Shown piece by piece: positions 42,893 through 56,100 of a DNA stretch of 64,000 nucleotides (the stretch's first letter is position 1; every line of letters begins with the position of its first letter). A program made the position numbers and the translations under genes. The notes beneath the pieces were generated by a model. That model was given only the letters and a program-made list of their open reading frames with translations, was not told the DNA's origin and ran no database searches. The stretch covers positions 25,460,274 to 25,524,273 of the forward strand of contig JALMGJ010000013.1 in assembly GCA_023362775.1 (NCBI GenBank), given 5' to 3'. Origin of the DNA: Charina bottae (lineage: Eukaryota; Chordata; Lepidosauria; Squamata; Charinaidae).

Positions 42893-44127
42893 TTATCTGT
42901 TTAACGTCCTTGCTCCAAGGCCACCGTTGTGATTGGGGGCAAGGTATGTGTCTGTGCGGTGGACAGGGGAGGAGAAAGGGGAGGAGGAGGAGTTGTATGA
43001 AGACGAGGGTGTTCGAGTGCTCTGGCTCCCAGCCTGAGGTTGCTGCAAATTCAGGATGCTGTCAATGGCGCTCTGTAGATGCTCATTGAGTGAGTCATCA
43101 GGGGGGCTGTCACTGGAGAAGCTGGCATTGTCCACATCAAAAGATTCGGACTTTCTCCGTTTGGCTGGGGGCAAGGGCACCTCCCACGTGAGTTCAGAGG
43201 CTGACCCATGGTCAAGTGGCTCAGTCTTTATCATTCGGTGGTAAAACTCATCCTCAACTTCCGCTAATTCCTTCATAAGGCCACTGGTTGAATCATCGGT
43301 CTTAGGAGGGGCAGGGCTTTCTTGCATCACCAAAGAACGGGCATCACTCCGGTTGAAAAAGGTGTGTTTGGTGTTTTCCTCTGACCTGCTTTTCTCTGCC
43401 ACAGCTGTGAAAGGACTCTCCTGAGTTTTGTGGGATGTGATAACACTTCTGGACCCACCATCCTGTTTGATGATAAGAGAACTTGGCACCATATCAGATT
43501 TTGGGATGCTCCCTTTTAGAGGGGTGTCAGGAGCTTTATCTGCTACAAAAGCATCCACATTCTCCCGGTAAGTTTTACGGAGAGGAAGCCTGCAATAGGT
43601 CACAATGGGTTTTTTCTCCATTGGAGCTGCACTGATATGGTCAACCGTCCCATTCATTTGTCCCGCCATTGAGGTAGTGGCGGTAGCAGTCGTAGTTGTA
43701 GTGGTGGTAATGGATGAAGTAGACGAATGCTGGTCAGGTGTTTTGATAACTGTGCACATAGGTGGTGGTGTCTGGTGAACTGGATCCAAAGCAGTGTTAT
43801 GAACCACTTTGCTAAGTCCTGCTTCTTGTTTGATCTTTAGCTTCAGTCCAATCCGGCTCCGAGCTTCGTAGGTTTTAATGGGCGGCTTGCTCCTGGAGGG
43901 CAGGGCATCCTCATCCCCATCTAATGAGGGAGATGCTTTGGCCCACGTTACAGATGGAGAACCTCCACTGTGCTTGATGACCAATTTGGTGGGGTTGATA
44001 TGAGTTGCCATCTGTACTGGAGGTGATTTCAAGTTCTCAGAAGTCAAAGGAGCACTGCTGGGCAGAGAGCCTTGCGCCGCAGAAGAAGCAAAACTCTGTG
44101 ACCGTGAAGATGAGGAGACATACTCAT
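42893..44127 (-). CDS. BICRA: BICRA last exon (C-terminus and stop)
   Basis: A 1,235-nt terminal exon. It starts DEYVSSSSRSQ after a ttgtag acceptor and ends at TAA (42895-42893). It contains the strongly conserved KTYEARSRIGLKLKIKQEAG block, a threonine run, LPLRKTYRENV, the basic PPAKRRKSES motif (a likely nuclear localisation signal) and HLQSAIDSILNLQQ. Confidence 0.96.
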
Positions 44128-47100
44128 CTACAAGAGAAGAATGTATACTGCTATTTTAGTCAAAAGCATGTTGAGAATGTATTTTCATGACATCTTTGGT
44201 TTGGGTAATCTGCAGAAATGACCAACAATAAACTTTAATCTAGGGATGGCCAACTTCTCTTTCTCAGGCACTGGAATTTACAAGGTAAATCAAACCAGCC
44301 CCATTCATAAATAGTCAAGTTATATAATAATCCTGCCACTGCATCACAGCAAGGACACTGAATGAGAAAAGAAATGTAGCTGACAACCATATGCATGTTC
44401 TGAAAGATGCCCTTAGGAGGGGAGTATCTGACCAGAGCTTTTGGCTCTCTAGAAACAGTCTTGCCATCTTGCCTACAGATACTGATATAAAATATGGAAG
44501 TAGCTTCTTTTCCTTATAAGTGGAACATTATAAAAATATCACACAATAATTAAAATTTGGAAACGTAAATGGACATATGATAAAATTGGTCCGTGGTCTA
44601 CTCTGGCTTCTGAGTTGCTTTTTTTTTTTTAAGTTGTGGATGACTATACATCAGCTTACTAAACCAAGATATGAAAAAGTCTTTTGCATATCACCTCAGC
44701 CCCTTTCTTCTACCCTTTATGGCAAACCATGGAGTGTGGTCATCTCCAGGTAACCATAATCCTCTTAAGGTTACTGCCTTCACAATAAACTAGGAACTTT
44801 AATTTTAAGCTGTGTATTAGGATCTGGATTTGCTCTAAAACTAGTAACCATAACTTTCTGACTTGGACAAAACAAGAAAGCCTGGTCAAGTGGAGACATC
44901 CACATCCCACTGAGTTGTACTGTGAAGGGAAGAATAAAGAGTTGCATGCACAAACATAAAATTCCTTCATATTTTGGCTGATTAAATCAAGATATCATTG
45001 TCCAAACTCGGTCTCCATTCTTTAACTGAACAAGTGTTTTAATCTGCATTGAGAGTGTAAAATAAAATCTTCATAAGCTAAGAACCTCAGTTAACTTCTT
45101 CCCCACCTCAATCCTTCAAACTATCTATATACTTTGATTCTCTATGCAGAAGTGCTACTGTTCTGATATGAGAGGCACTGGAGATATAACTGCTTAAAAG
45201 CGAGCTCCTGGACCAGGAAGTCCTTCATGTTTGATGGGACAAATAAAATTTTGAAAAAGAGACTAATGGAAGGCAGCATATACTTTCAAATAAGTAAGAT
45301 ACCCAAAGAGCTGAAACAAATGCTTACTTACCTGGCTTCTCCTTTGCTAGCTGTTTATCAAGAGCTAAGGTAGTTTTTTCTTCCTGTATGAACATCCGGT
45401 CAATCATCACCATCTCTGCTGAAGGACTGACTCTCTGCAACAGAAAATAGTATTGGCAAATTGGCTAGTTCTCTATTTAAGAATCACCAACTTGAGCTTC
45501 TTAATAACCCATGCTCCCCAATTTATACATCCCTGGTCACTTCTTTCCTTCTGCCATCTCTCACTGCTGAAAAACTACAAGCTTCTCAATACAAGATCCA
45601 ACTTTATTAAAATGTTAAATACACTTTAAAGCCCATATATTGATAAGGGTAAGAATTAATGAAATGATCTATAGCTACAATATACAGGATAACAACAAGT
45701 TCCACCCCAATGAACAATTTCAGAGGTTTTATTTAACTTCACTGAATTCTGGAAATCTAATCTATTGTATCGGGCGAATGCAAGTGGAAGTCTACATACA
45801 CTTTACAAATAAGATGTGTTTATCTGTGATGAATATAAAAATGCATTTGAAAATGCACAGCTTCTGTTAAAATAAACTTTACTATTCAAGACTAAAATGT
45901 TATGTTTCATAAGCTCTTAACTCTCCCTTTTTGCAACCAGTCATTTCCCTATTGTTCTACTATCCTTCAACTTGCTTATTCCTCTCTTTTTGCTGTCAGC
46001 GCACTCTTTTGCTGAGAAAAACAATGAACAAAAAATATATTATGTATTGTATTTTATAAGTTTTTATATGTTTTAATTGCTGGCTTTGTGTAAACCGCCC
46101 AGAGTCCCCTCTGGAAATGGGGGGAGATGGGCGGTGATATAAGTTAGAAATATAAATAAATAAATATTAAATATCCCCTAACTTCAAATCTGCAAACTCT
46201 CAGACATCGTTCAAAAGAACACAAATTGAGAAAGTATTGAAAAGAAAGGATATTGACAGAATATATGTATTTGCGTGAATACATTCTAGGCGCAAAACTG
46301 AGTTTCTTTTCATAATAGAGAAAGAGTTTCAGATTATATAGGAACACACCAGTATCAACAGTGTTATTTAGCTGGTTCAGTCCAGTCTGTGTGAACCAGT
46401 TGCTAAATTGTCACACTTTACAGCTAAGCAATAAGACGGGAGCCCTGGCAGGATGGCACGCCAGTCTTTGTGGCAGCCAGCTTCACCCAACAGTGCTGGG
46501 GCAGAGGGAGGAATATCCCTTAGTTCTAACTGCATTGACGATACTGGGACTTAGGCATCTAATGAAGAATTTAATTATGGATGAAAATCTCTCCCACTTT
46601 TTTATATGTTCATATGCCAATTTAGATCTGGGCATAAAATTGTATCAACCCAGTTCCAAGTAGAATTGTGGCCACAGAGTTTAAATGAGGAGATTAAAGG
46701 CCTTTAAAATTGTATTAATTGTCTGTTAGATAATTGTTTTAATTATCTGTGTACCATCATATCAGCAATACTAAAAAGTGTGTGTGGGGGGGAGTTAAAT
46801 AAGGAAAAAATTCTCTCTTAGCACTCATATTTTCATCATCCACATTCAAGCTACTCCTTCTAATATCTTCAATTTTCTGAGTAAGGCAACCAGGACCAAA
46901 CTTTCTAACCCTTTATTCCCAAGAAATGCCATCCAGTTTGAAGGGAATTCTTAATGTGATTTTGTCTGTCTCTGGCTTATAAACCACTCTGCATTTCACA
47001 ACAGGTTCAATTTAACTTTAGTTACATTGTATTATTTGGAGCAGATTCCTGAATTTGTGATATCCAGTGTTAAGACTCACATGGATTCTTATCTTTGTTG

Positions 47101-50100
47101 AAATAATACAGTTTCTTAAAAGGCATGTCGACACTGATATGTCTTGATTATTAATAATTTTGCCATTTCTAATTTGGAAAGGCTAACATGATAAATTCTT
47201 ATCAGAACCAGTTGTTGCTTAATTTAGGTAAAATCCCTGCTGCCCATCCATCTCTTTTTACAAAAACTTTCTACTGCTTGTTAAGTTCTAATAAATGAAA
47301 CACACAACTTTCAGAGTATTCCATATTACTGTGACATATTCTCCCCAATATGATAAAAACGTTATCATTTTTTGGGCTGCCCCATGGCAAATCAGTCAGT
47401 CAACTAAATGCCAACGAGAGGGGAAAGCTGCTTGCTGATGTTCTACCTGTTCAAAGAGGAAACCGAAGAAAGAAAATCTTACCCGGGATTCCTCCAGGAG
47501 TAGCAACCGATATTTGTTCAGCATGGCTTGTGTACGTTTCAACAGCTGTGTGGACACCATTTCAAATTCTTCATCTAGTAGGAAAAAAACACACAATGAG
47601 AAAGGAAAACAAAGGAGGGAAACTTGTCTTCTCTCAAATGGGAAGTGCAATAAAGAAAGCTCTTTGAATTATTGGAAGACGTGTTTAATACACTAAGCAT
47701 GTCCAAAAGGATAGCCGTCACATATAGCAAATGGAGCCCTTTATAATCTCCCTCCTATCCACCACTCAGTCACATGTAAATGACACAAATAGCTATCTAT
47801 AATGTAGCAAAAATTGCAATGATAAGCATTCAAGAGACAAACAGCTCTTGAACCCCATGTTGAAACAGGATTGAATAGAAGGAGGGTTGCTTCTTTCTTC
47901 CCTTCAGTCATTGGATGTGGAAAGCAACCATATCTTTGTAACTACTGACAATTCTGCATAGCTAAATGACAATCCTACTCATGGTAATTACCTTCTGAAG
48001 TGAGAAAACTATACCATAATATCAAATTTCTTAGTGAATTCTTAGCACTTTGGGTGCTTAGGAGAAAAAGCATTATTAGAATCAGTAAAGGATTGGGGAA
48101 CTGAGGCTAAAACATGTAACAGACAACTTGATCTTGATCTATTTGCATCTGATGTGGAAAAGTCTCAATAAATTCACCTTTCCGATAGTCATGGGGAGAA
48201 GGCAGCGTTCCCTGATAGACATGGTAAGGTAGGAGCCTTTGTAAAGCATCTTCAAATGACCGAAATGAGGTTTTGTAATCAGGATGCAAAACTGCTCCTT
48301 GGTGTTTATGTAGCTGTTCCAAGAAGCTAAAGGGAACAACAGAAAATAATGCAAATGAATGTAGAGAGTGAATCCCTATATTAGACCAAAGACAAGTAAC
48401 AACTGTCTCCCATTTTATCTTGCTTAAATCTGTAGTCAGCTGGCTGCAAAACAAAACAAACTCAAGTTTCACTTTTTGACACTGCAGTACAATAGATTCC
48501 CTTGCATGGGGGCTAATCTACAAGAGATAAGAAATTATTCTACTTTCCATGTAATATATCCTGATACAAACATGGAGTCTGAAAAAAGCATACACTACTG
48601 TTTGTTGATTCATTTTTGCTATTTCCTATGTCTGGTTCCTAGTGCCGAAAGCTGTTTCTAGGATAAACCTTAAGTTAAAATAAAGAACTTTACCATTGTC
48701 AGTTGTTCAACTGGGACACTCAAATAACATCCTTTTATGTTCTGGATGCCATTTTGATATTATATAGCAATTAATAACTTAGTAAATAACTAATAACTTT
48801 GTAAAGCAGAGTGAGTAAGAGACGTGCATATATCTGCACATGTGTGTGTGAGAGAGAAAGATATGCAGTCTGCTGTTTTTGCAGGCCGGTTTACTTTGCA
48901 TGTATGAATTTTTCTCAGAAAAAAAATGAATTAAGTTACAGAGAGAGAGAATTATTCAGAAAGCTCTAGGTGACAATTGAAGCTGTGTATTACTGATACA
49001 CCCCCAAGATTTAATCCACTATGTCACACTGGCTAAAAACATTTTGTTGTCACTATTCACTATTTATTTTTTCATACAACTAGCTCAGAGGAATTGGCAT
49101 CCTTTACCCACAGGAAATCGACAGAGCTGGGTTGGGTTATGGTCAGATATTTTGACATAATAAAGTATCTTTTTTACTGCTTTGCTTCTGTTTTTATGCT
49201 ACCTGTTCATTGGATTGCTCCAGTTTAGACTTACCAAGCTTCCTTGCTTGGTTGTAGCATTGGGGGTGCTTTTTTCAAGCTTCCAAGCTTGCTATCATAC
49301 TGGTAAAGAAAGAGAATGTAAGAACAAAGAGGCAATTAGGTGAACTGGAGTTCCAAATAAAGCATAATCCAGCATGTATCTATGAAAGTGATTCAAGATG
49401 AATTCTGCTTAATAAAAAGACAATTTATACAGGTAGTCCTTGCTTAACAATGGTAACTGGGACTGGAATTTCTGTTGCTAAGCGATGCGGTTGTAAAGTG
49501 TGATGTCACGTGATCACATGACTGCAGGATGCTGCAACCGTTGTTAAGTGGAGCCGGTTGCCAAGCACCTGGGTCACGATCATGTGACCGCGGGGACACT
49601 GTGATGGTTGCAACTTCAAGGACTGGTTGTAAGTCCCCCTTGTTCAGCGCCGTCGTAACTTCGAACGGTTGCTGAACGCGTGGTTGGTAAGCGAGGACTA
49701 CCTGTAATGTGCTTGATGATATAAAAAGCTTACATTAATAAAGATTTCCCAGAATACATCAATTATAAAAAACGATCATATTTTGACATGCATTTGTTGA
49801 ATGAACAAGCACTTAGCAAGTGGGTAGTGGCTGCTAACTGAGGCACAGATTTCAGGTGGGACATATTTTAATGATGCCACGGTAGACTCACAACTATAAA
49901 GTGTTCTATGTAGGAATACTGAATTGATCCAGAACGTACTGGCCAAATTGCCAGCTAGACCTGCCTAATGGGAGCATGTCAGTGAACCCAGATTTTCCTG
50001 CTGAGACGTGTGCTTCCGATTGGTTTCTAGATCCAATGTAAGCTGCTGGTTCTAATTTTGAACCTGCTAATAGTTTTCTTCTTCCTTCTGAATCCCTGAG

Positions 50101-53100
50101 ATCTTGTATATTCCAATAATCTTTGAAACCTCCCCTCCCTCCTTTTTTAAGAAGGACTGTGGTTATATTTTTAAAATTCTGTTAGAAATTGTTTTGCTTT
50201 ATTCAATGCTTTTAATTCTCTTGTAATAAAAATGGTTTGTATCGCATGAAAGCTTATGCCATATTAAATCTGTTAGTTTAAGCTGCCACTATACCTCTTA
50301 AGTTTGTCACAAGAGACTAACATAGCTGTTTTTGAAATAAAATTTAACATCTGCTGTTTTAAAAGTTTGTACATTTGAGTATTGTGTTTTTTATTGCTTT
50401 AAGTGATTGGTTAATCCATATTGAAGGCTTTCTGAGGAATGGTGGGATTAAAATGTTCCAAATAATAAGAATATATATAAAACATTTACAGTATGTGCTG
50501 TGTATGCTATACCTCTTGATTCAATATATGAACAAATACAGTGCTGCCTTCAGATATTGTACCGAACCCAAAAAGAAAAACTTCAGCAAATAATTCTACA
50601 AGAAACAAAATAGATTCTCACCTGCTGCTGGATTTGGGCTTGTGCTGAAGACATTACTTGTGGCAAGCCTTTTCCAACTACCTGGAGCTGAAGCTGACCT
50701 TTCCCAAGATTCAGGCCTGATACAGAACTAATGACTCCAGGCTTGGCCTGACAAAGAAACAAGAAGGCAACTTTATATCAGGTGGATTAGAAGGAAGGAA
50801 TTAAAACTAACAACCTGAGGTGACTCGCTTAAACGACCGAATGGGAAGTGACATCGCAAGTCCGTCGCAGTCACGTGATGTTTTGCTTAGCGACTGCGTC
50901 ACTTCGTGACGGACTTGCCGGTCCCAATTATGGTCACTAAACGAGGACTACCTGTATAGAGGAGAAGTATCAACAGTTTGAACACCAGGAAAGTGAATGC
51001 TAAAACAATACCAACATCTGGAAAGCCAGGCAGCATTGCTACAGTTGTCAAATCAGTGTAAATGATAATTGTATTATTTAATAAATTATGGAATTAAAAT
51101 TAATTGAGTTGTAATGAATTATGCGATTCAAATTAATTGAATACAAATTCAATGGAAAAAAAATTGAGCTGCATGTTTAAATTCTTTTAATTATTGGAGT
51201 TTAAACTACTAACTTTGCTTTTATCCATTTGGAAGAAAGCCTATCATTTAAATAATAATTACTAAAATACCAAAAATGCCAAAGAGTTATTAATAAATAT
51301 AACCATATAGTCAGTAAATGGAATAAAAATGAATCTATCAACAGGATCAACCTGTAGTTTTGATTAGAACTGTGAAACTTGATAGGAAAAACGATCCCTA
51401 TGTTTTAAGATATATTTATTAAACTATTATTGGCTTGAATAATCAACCAAATAAAGCACTTTAAAAAATTAAATAAAAAAGTTGAAAATATTTAATTACT
51501 TCAGGGCAGATATACAATTAGTTTTAATGTTTAGATAACTGTAGTCTGACATTATTCATTACTATCTTAAAGTCAGTAGTGCCTATCAGTCATTAGTGCT
51601 AAAAACTAATATTCAACAATAATAGCAAAGATAAATGTTTTTGCAAAAATTGGTTGCCAGTTATAACAAACCTACCTGAACTGACTGTTGTATGGCATGA
51701 GGAATTGTGGGTTTTCCTTGTCCAGAAGTTGCTTTCCCTCCAGAAATAGTTGTGGAGCTGCTGGAAAATGTTTTACTCTCGGCAGAAACTGCAGCAGCAA
51801 TTGCTGGAGAAATATGGGAGACAGACACACATACACAAGATTTTTTAATGAGATATAGAAGCATTGCCATCTTGTTTTTTTTTTAAAGGACTATATCCTA
51901 GATGTTACACATCTCTTCTGGAAACAGATAATCTAAACAGGACCAGAAGCAAATTTATCCTCCTATTCCCATGATAAAATGCATGGGACCTGTTTGCCAG
52001 TTCCTTCTCTTAATTTTTTTCCTCCCAAATGCAATTTGCAGCTATGAATTCTAGAGAACTTTGAGTTCTGACTCCTCAATTAATCATTGCTTGGGATAAA
52101 ATGGAACAGGAAGAAGGCAAGAGGCCAGCAATATCAGGATTGCGCTCTCTCTCTCTTTCTCTCTCTCTGGCATTCTTTAATTTGCTTTCTTTCTAGCTGG
52201 CCCCTAAACATATTTCTCTCTCTGCCTCTTAATAATGATCCAGCAATTCCTCAGCACACTTTTGTGAAGCTTTTACTTAAGATAAAAGCACAATTTTGGT
52301 TAATGGAGATCCCTGAAGGTACACATTCAGTGAAACATGATTTGGAGTGTCCACCATTATGTGGAGGCTACAACAGTGCCTGTCATTCTGCAAACTGGAC
52401 ATCCTTGTTCTTGCATCCAAAGCCAGCTGATTGTTCCATCAGTTAAATGCAGAAAACAAAGGATATCTACCCTTTTATTGCAAGAGACTGGGAGAAGGCC
52501 ATTAATCATATTGGAGTATGGCCAGACCATCAGAATTAGCATCCTTCTCAGGAGACATGCCAAGGAATATTTCAACAAAGGGAAAAACAGTTTTTTTAAT
52601 TCTGTTTAAAGTCAGGGAAGGCAGAATTAATGTAGGGAAAGTCAACAGCACCTGGGGGATAAAATCTTGTAGATCAGCTTAAAAAAATTAAACCCAAAAA
52701 ATTGCAAAACCTTTACAAACTTGCATGAAGAAAGTTATTGATTTGAGTTATTCTTTTTGAGAGCAAAATCAAACAAAACATTTGTTCTAAGATTATTTCA
52801 GTGTCTGAGCAACTGTAAGCCTTTATTATCAATGTTCATTTTACACAGGATTTTTTGACAATAAATGCTCAGGAAGAATTTCATAGACAGCAACATATAC
52901 ACTTGAACATTTAAATTATATGAGCAGAGAAACAACTGTAAAATTCACTCTCCAGCAAATCTTCATCTCAAGATTTCAGTAGCATTTAAGATCTCAAGAT
53001 GTAAGATTTTAGAAATATATGAATCTTATACCAAAAAGAAAATTGAAATTTTGGCACTTTCTAATAACTGATCTATTGGTCTTATGAAAAACAAAACATC

Positions 53101-56100
53101 TGTAGCTTCACTTTCAGTCTAATGTTCTCATGGTCTGTTTGAGGAATATAAATTTGGGATGTGTTTGCACATGTGTACCCATGTTGTTACTGAAAAAGAC
53201 AAAGCAGAAGAAAGAAATCTTTGCCCTTACCCCATTCCTCACGAAAGGTACACATGGATACATCTATTAGAGTGGCTGGAGATGGGAGGGAATCTCTTTC
53301 AATTCTCATAATAAGCAGATAAATATGAACATACAAGTCAAAAGTTGAAAAGCAAGTCAAAAGGACTGGCAAAACAAAACCATTATTCCCTTTCCCGAAT
53401 TCAAGGACACCAAGACATATAAAGCTGTTTATCAACTTACATACTGATCCTGATTTGACCAACACAGGTGTTTGCTGCTGAAGAACTGCTGTACACTGTG
53501 CAGACTGCCCTCCTCCTCCACTTGTTGTTCCTCTTGGTACTTGCCCCTTTTCAAGCACAGGAGCTGCTTTGCTTGAACCTGTGCTGGAAGACTGAATTGT
53601 TGTGGGGACAGGTGTGTGGCCATGAACTGCTGGTGCCTGAGCCTGAGTTGTTGTCACTGTGACCTGCTGTCCTTGGCTGCTAACCAAAACTGAAGAGGAC
53701 TGACTGCTAAATTGGCTCAGTGCAGGGGGTGCTTGGCTAGTGGGTGTTGACTGTTTTGTTTGCAGGATAATTCCCTGGGGTACCTGTATGAGATATGAAG
53801 GTAGAGAATGAAACATTAAATCCAAAAGTTATATCCAAAAGGAATTTGAAAACACACATTCCTTTTGGATATAGCATAGCCTAGGATTTATCAGAACAAA
53901 CCCTTAGAACCTGGGAGTGTGGAATGTAATGTGTTTTGAGCATGCAGATAATACTTTTCATCAATCAGGGAATATATATTAAACCACAGCAAATAGATAT
54001 TACTGTAGACATTAAATCAAAAATCAGTTTGGTGGTTATGTATAAAGATTCTATGTAGTTATCAAATACAGGAGGGCCATCTTGGTGTAGTGGTTAAGGC
54101 ATTAGGCTAGAAACCAGGAGACCATGGGTTCTAGTCCCGCCTTAGGCACAAAGCCAGCTGGGTGACCTTGGGCCAGTCACTTTCTCTCAGCCCTAGGAAG
54201 GAGACAATGGCAAACCACTTCCAAAAATGTTGCCCAGAAAACCACAGGGACTGGTCCAGGCAGTTGCCAGAAGTGAACATTGACTTGAAGGTGTGTGTGC
54301 GCGCACACACATACATATAAAATACAGAAAATAGAAAAGTCATTTTTGCCTCCACCATTTAAGATGCTTGACACAAGTCTCTCTCAAACAGAAATTCTCC
54401 TTTCTTATAGTTAACTGGTGGAGCAATCAAAGATGAGAACTGACTTCCTTCTAGTGGCAAGAGTCAACATGTACAATTAGTAACAACGTTGACTATTTAG
54501 TTCTCACAAGTTCTGTCATATTAACACATTTTTTTCATCCAACATGCTTGAAATAAAGTAGGCCATGTTTCAGGTTAGGTTTCTCTTTCGTTTCAATGAA
54601 AATCAGTGAAAAAAATAAGGTAAAACATTAACCTTATGTAATAATTTGGGAAAGAAAAAGAAAGCTGTAGGACTGTTCAATCTTTCCTAGGGAGAATTGG
54701 AAATCTTTGGGGCATGGTAGGGGTGCAAAAAAAGAATCATCAGGAGACAAGGTTCTAGTTGGCATTTTTTTTTTTTTGTATTACACCAAATTGGCCCAAA
54801 GAGGTTTCATAAATGCCATAAATGACCAAGTAGCACCAGGAAGCTAGTGAGCTTCAAACATACTCTATATGCTAGAGTATAACTACAATAATGATGGACC
54901 CACTGCAAACAATTTTTTTACATTAATTTTTATTTAATATTATTGCCATACCTGTTGAAATCGATCCATTAGCTGCTTCTGCTGAGGAACAGGAGCTGGA
55001 ATTGTTGAGAGAGCCTGGAACTGATTTGAAACCATCTGAAAGCTTCTCTGTTGTTCTGATGTCAGATGAAGAGTCTGGGTTGGTGTGGGAGGTTTGATAG
55101 GGCCTTGGGCAGGGAACTGTATCTGGAAATGGGGGGAATGAGTATGCTGCACTTCAGAAGAAGCCTGAATCTGGGGTTGTAGCCGTGCCTGCCCCTGAGC
55201 CTCAGACTGGGTCTGGAGTTGAGGAGCAAGCTGAACCTGCAACGGCAGATGTGGAGGGGTTGCTAGCTGAGGCTGTCCCTCTGGCTGGGCTGGTGGCGCT
55301 TGAAACGGTACCTGAGGCTGCGAGGGAGGCCGCAGGGGATGCTGGTTGGAACCATGAGGAGAGGAAGCAATCTGATTCTGGATCACATATAAGTTCTGCA
55401 TCTGCGTCTGAGGGGTGCAAGACCGTGACAGGGGTTCAGAAGGGGGTCTGGATAAAGTCTGAGGCTGGGAAGGTGGTCTCGAGTGAGGTCGGGAGGGTGG
55501 CCGGGAAAGTGGTTGAGGCTGTGATGGAGGACGGGACTGGTGTGGAGACTGGATCTGGGAAAGGTGCGTGGGCTGGAGCTGGGGGCTTTCCCCCATTGAA
55601 GGATGAGGTAGTGAATGGGACGGGGAGGCTCCAGGGAGTTTCTGCTGCCCTGAAGGCAACTGAAAGAGAGAACGAAAAAGGAAGAAATGGAGGTAAATGG
55701 GCTGCAAGTCTTGTGTGAAGATCCAGTATTCTGAAGTACCTAGGCACCAGAATGCAACAGAAGCAGCCAACATTTTTCAAATCCTAAACTCACAATTGTA
55801 AACTTATGAGTCAAAAAGGCTGTTTATTCCCTCCCTCATTTCATCCCCAGTTCACTCTGGAGGAGATCCTGTGCCACAAAGGGAAGATTTCAAGGGTACA
55901 AAATGAAATGTTCATCTGTTCCACTGAGAATACTTTTAGACGCCTGCAAAATTTCTTTCAATATGTTGCTTTAAAAGACATGCCTTTTAAAACTATGGAG
56001 ATGAAAATAAGTCAATATAGAAAGAAAATTAAAGGTTTATTTATTTATATATATCAAATTTAGTCACCGCCCATCTCACTCAGAGAGCGATGTTACCTGG

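Larger units (their letters stand above)
44128..48177. other. BICRA introns separating the last four exons
   Basis: The gaps 44128-45331, 45435-47482 and 47575-48177 show no further exon. The only recognisable repeat is an L2/CR1-type tail at 46080-46168. The remainder is AT-rich intron with T-runs and nothing specific. Confidence 0.65.
48327..53440. other. BICRA introns around the small central exons
   Basis: The gaps 48327-49234, 49300-50621, 50748-51675 and 51804-53440 contain two Tigger-like MITEs (49430-49704 and 50812-50954), a CT microsatellite (52143-52168) and otherwise AT-rich unique-looking DNA with only chance frames. Confidence 0.65.

Noticed and set aside
48411..48446. Candidate BICRA exon reading QLTTDLSKIKW
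   Set aside because: It has a good acceptor but no usable donor, and the phase requirement is met exactly by the 65-nt exon at 49235-49299.
48700..48720. 17-nt microexon candidate between BICRA exons
   Set aside because: Length phase would fit, but the required frame contains a stop (TGA), and a better exon exists.
55185..55718. 177-codon plus-strand frame rich in E, A and G
   Set aside because: Antisense shadow of the BICRA proline/glutamine-rich exon, whose splice sites and phase are sound.
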